This document shows positions 61,640 through 64,000 of a stretch of DNA of 64,000 nucleotides, piece by piece. This DNA comes from Flavobacterium notoginsengisoli (GTDB taxonomy: Bacteria; Bacteroidota; Bacteroidia; Flavobacteriales; Flavobacteriaceae). The stretch covers positions 1,056,723 to 1,120,722 of the forward strand of contig NZ_JACHLB010000001.1 of assembly GCF_014207905.1 (NCBI RefSeq). Reading direction: 5' to 3'. Under the pieces are notes generated by a model. That model made no database searches. It was not told the DNA's origin and saw only the letters and a list, made by a program, of their open reading frames with translations. A program made the translations under genes and the position numbers. Each line of letters starts with the position of its first letter. The stretch's first letter is position 1.

Positions 61640-61745
61640 TTGGTAAGAAGTTAAAAGTTAGAAGTAAGAAGAATCAAAAAAACAAAAACATACAGATTTA
61701 AGTTTCGAGAGAACATGAAACCCGAAACTTTAAACCTGAAACAAT
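61640..61745. repeat. word-repeat spacer cysD-cysN
   Basis: It contains GTAAGAAGTTAAAAGTTAGA and AGTAAGAAG variants followed by GAAACCCGAAACTTTAAACC. No frame. It is the same class as the neighbouring spacers but with partly different words. Confidence 0.55.
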
Positions 61746-61752
61746 ATATAAG

Positions 61753-62997
61753 ATGGACGTTTTAAAAATAGCAACAGCAGGAAGTGTAGATGACGGAAAA
61801 AGTACTTTGATCGGGAGATTATTGTACGATACAAAATCGTTGACAACTGATAAAATAGAAGCAATCGAAAAAAGCAGTAAACAAAAAGGATACGATTATC
61901 TTGATTTTTCTTTGGCAACTGACGGATTAGTAGCAGAAAGAGAGCAAGGAATCACGATCGATGTTGCGCATATTTATTTTTCGACTGCAAAGAAAAGTTA
62001 CATTATTGCCGATACTCCAGGTCACGTAGAATATACAAGAAACATGGTTACAGGAGCTTCGACTTCTCAGGTTTCTATCATTTTGATTGATGCTAGAAAA
62101 GGAGTTATCGAGCAAACATACCGTCACTTTTTTATCAATAATTTATTGAGAGTAAAAGAAGTAATCGTTGCCATCAACAAAATGGACTTAGTAGATTACT
62201 CAGAAGAAGTTTTCAATAAAATCAAAGCTGATTTTGAGGCTTTAAATGCAAAAAGTACTTTCAAAGAACAAAACGTAAGCTATATTCCGTTAAGTGCAAT
62301 CAATGGTGGAAACGTGGTTGACAAATCGGAAAATATGCCTTGGTACGAAGGACAAACTGTTTTAGAACATTTAGAAGGATTGCATTCTCATGATGTTTAC
62401 GAAGCAGGAAAAGCACGTTTCCCAGTTCAGACGGTTATTCGTCCAAAAACAGAAGAATACCACGATTTCAGAGGATACGCAGGAAAATTATACGGAAATT
62501 CAATTAAAGTTGGAGATGCTGTAACGGTTCTTCCTTCTTTAACAGAATCAACAGTTACAAAAATTCACTTTTTCGATAAAACATTTGACGAAGCTACAGC
62601 AGGTTCTTCAATCACAATCGAATTAGAAAATGATATCAATGTAACGAGAGGTGATATGATTGTAAAATCAAGCGAACTTCCAAAAATTGAAAAAGACATC
62701 ACAACTACAGTTTGCTGGATGGACAGTAAAAAACTGGTTGCGGGAACTAAATATTTGGTACAACACAATACCAACAGAGTTTTAGCAAAAGTAGAAAGTA
62801 TTAAAAATACAATTGCTACAGATTACTCAGGAACGACAGAAGCTTCACAATTAGCAATCAACGAAATTGGAGAAGTGACAATCAAATTAAGCAAACCGTT
62901 ATATTTTGATTCATACAACGAAAACAAATCAAACGGAGCTTTCATCTTAATTGATACAGCAACAAACACAACAGCAGGAGTAGGATTCATTAGATAG
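61753..62997 (+). CDS. cysN: sulfate adenylyltransferase subunit 1 (GTPase)
   Basis: A 414-residue EF-Tu-like GTPase whose hydrolysis drives the CysD reaction. G-motifs: GSVDDGKSTLIGRL (G1), GITIDVAH (G2), ADTPGHVEYTRNM (G3), INKMD (G4). Domains II and III follow (FPVQTVIRPKTEEYHDFRGY). It has no fused APS kinase domain, which fits the Fe-S-type CysH. Confidence 0.96.
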   Translation: MDVLKIATAGSVDDGKSTLIGRLLYDTKSLTTDKIEAIEKSSKQKGYDYLDFSLATDGLVAEREQGITIDVAHIYFSTAKKSYIIADTPGHVEYTRNMVTGASTSQVSIILIDARKGVIEQTYRHFFINNLLRVKEVIVAINKMDLVDYSEEVFNKIKADFEALNAKSTFKEQNVSYIPLSAINGGNVVDKSENMPWYEGQTVLEHLEGLHSHDVYEAGKARFPVQTVIRPKTEEYHDFRGYAGKLYGNSIKVGDAVTVLPSLTESTVTKIHFFDKTFDEATAGSSITIELENDINVTRGDMIVKSSELPKIEKDITTTVCWMDSKKLVAGTKYLVQHNTNRVLAKVESIKNTIATDYSGTTEASQLAINEIGEVTIKLSKPLYFDSYNENKSNGAFILIDTATNTTAGVGFIR

Positions 62998-63000
62998 TTT

Positions 63001-63105
63001 CACTGCTGTAAGCTTTAAGCTATAGGCTTTAAGCTTTTTGCAAAAATGTATAACAAGCTACGCAAGAAAGCCTAAAGCTTATTGCTTAACGCCTAAAGCA
63101 TTAAA
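63001..63105. repeat. AAGCTTTAGGCTT-type word repeat, cysN to sulfite reductase spacer
   Basis: TAAGCTTTAAGCTATAGGCT on the left and AAAGCCTAAAGCTTATTGCT on the right form a degenerate inverted arrangement. It is the same family as the thyA spacer at 24588-24690. Confidence 0.6.
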
Positions 63106-63113
63106 AAAACAAA

Positions 63114-64000
63114 ATGGAAAGTTTTAGAACAGAAATAGAAAATCCGGTAGTTCAGAAGGAGATTATCGAATTAGAAAAAAAGATTCACTTATTCCGTGGA
63201 GGAAAAATTGATGATGAGCGTTTTCGTAGTCTTCGTCTAGCGCGTGGAATCTACGGTCAGCGTCAGGAAGGCGTTCAGATGATTCGTATCAAATTGCCTT
63301 ACGGTAAAGTAACCAGCGAGCAATTAGTGCGTATCACACAAGTTTCAGACAAATATTCTACAGGACGTTTACACATTACAACGCGTCAGGATATTCAGAT
63401 TCACTACGTAAGCTTAGACAGAACTCCTGAGCTTTGGGCAGATTTGGCTAAAGATGATATTACACTTCGTGAAGCTTGTGGAAACACCGTTAGAAATATT
63501 ACAGGAAGCGAATTGGCTGGAGTTGACGTAAACGAACCATTTGATGTTTCGCCTTATGCACACGGACTTTTTCAATATTTGTTAAGAAACCCAATCTGTC
63601 AGGAAATGGGGCGTAAATTCAAAATTTCGTTCTCATCTTCAGACGAAGATACGGCTTTGAGTTATTTGCATGATTTAGGATTTATTCCGAAAATTAAAGA
63701 CGGACAAAAAGGTTTCAAAATCATGTTTGGTGGAGGTTTAGGATCTCAGCCAGCGCATGCGGAATTACTTTCGGAGTTTGTTCCTGTAAACGAAATCATT
63801 CCAACAGCAGAAGGAATCATTCGTATTTTTGACAGATACGGAGAACGTGCTAAAAGAATGAAAGCGCGTATGAAATTCTTAATCAAAGAAATGGGGAAAG
63901 ATGCTTTCCTTGATTTGGTTGAAAAAGAGAAAAAAGCAATCGCTTTTCAAACATACGAAATTGATACAACCGCTTTCGACGGGCCAATTACAGAACCGTT
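63114..64000 (+). CDS. nitrite/sulfite reductase (partial, runs off window)
   Basis: The gene starts with ATG 63114 (MESFRTEIENPVVQKEII) and is open to the window end (295 codons seen). It shows the ferredoxin-like substrate half-domain of sirohaem reductases (GRLHITTRQDIQIHYVSL) followed by the start of the catalytic half (EACGNTVRNITGSELAGVD). As the fifth gene of the sulfate-assimilation run it most likely reduces sulfite to sulfide. The Fe-S/sirohaem cysteines would lie beyond the edge. Confidence 0.9.
   Translation, partial: MESFRTEIENPVVQKEIIELEKKIHLFRGGKIDDERFRSLRLARGIYGQRQEGVQMIRIKLPYGKVTSEQLVRITQVSDKYSTGRLHITTRQDIQIHYVSLDRTPELWADLAKDDITLREACGNTVRNITGSELAGVDVNEPFDVSPYAHGLFQYLLRNPICQEMGRKFKISFSSSDEDTALSYLHDLGFIPKIKDGQKGFKIMFGGGLGSQPAHAELLSEFVPVNEIIPTAEGIIRIFDRYGERAKRMKARMKFLIKEMGKDAFLDLVEKEKKAIAFQTYEIDTTAFDGPITEP

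Noticed and set aside
1..64000. tRNA, rRNA, CRISPR, prophage or insertion-sequence features
   Set aside because: I looked in the intergenic spaces for tRNA-like cloverleaf ends, regular spaced repeats, integrases and transposases, and saw none.

Overview
The window looks like a chromosomal segment of a Flavobacterium-type bacterium (Bacteroidota). It is AT-rich, almost entirely coding and collinear. Lineage markers are exosortase F with its partner, PorT of the type IX secretion system, a TamL-type assembly lipoprotein, GLPGLI and DUF5686 proteins, SusC/TonB-type outer-membrane receptors, and many promoters of the Bacteroidota form TTTG-N17-23-TAnnTTTG with no purine-rich ribosome sites. I see no tRNA, rRNA, CRISPR array, insertion sequence or prophage.

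Layout. 0-5 kb: partial GAF/methionine-sulfoxide reductase gene, xrtF pair, a three-gene metal cluster (HYC_CC_PP protein, TonB receptor, HMA protein), DedA protein. 5-12.6 kb (minus strand): purH-mreB-mreC-mreD-mrdA-rodA, the rod-shape operon. 12.8-21.8 kb: orphan FtsX permease, small lipoprotein, accD, fbaA, tamL, an rRNA-type methyltransferase, porT-ubiE. 21.8-27.3 kb: a gene-free stretch with serial hairpins, folA, 2TM protein, CBM48 protein, thyA, DUF151 nuclease, etfA-etfB. 27.8-35.6 kb: pdhB, DUF5686 protein, a DapF homologue without catalytic cysteines, ppa and hppA. 35.6-36.4 kb: a higBA toxin-antitoxin cassette bracketed by inverted copies of one terminator. 36.5-45.7 kb: deoxynucleoside kinase, exported proteins, a GLPGLI/TonB pair, an M28 peptidase. 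45.8-64 kb: a sulfur-amino-acid region: metK, metY, a degenerate homoserine dehydrogenase, metX, thrA (AK-HSD), OsmC, metZ, an Rrf2 regulator, two TauE/TSUP permeases, cysH, cysD, cysN and the start of sulfite reductase.

The sulfur region works as one pathway: sulfate or sulfite uptake (TSUP), activation (CysDN), reduction to sulfite (CysH) and sulfide (sulfite reductase), aspartate to homoserine (ThrA), homoserine acylation (MetX), sulfhydrylation to homocysteine (MetY/MetZ), and methionine to SAM (MetK). Its regulation is unusually layered. metX-thrA carries a clear SAM-I riboswitch, and metK has a long leader resembling SAM-II.

The most interesting signal is a pair of similar cassettes (47.33-47.90 kb and 50.75-51.41 kb). 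In each, a promoter is followed by a short leader peptide, an intrinsic terminator, a second short leader peptide, a second terminator, and then a 62-68 aa protein of unknown function. The two small proteins share a C-terminal SLLFxxY...LF pattern. The first cassette's peptides are packed with Met and Cys codons. In three of the four units the 3' part of the peptide ORF contains a 6-7 nt stretch that can pair with the left arm of the following terminator, as expected for ribosome-mediated attenuation. I know of no description of this tandem design.
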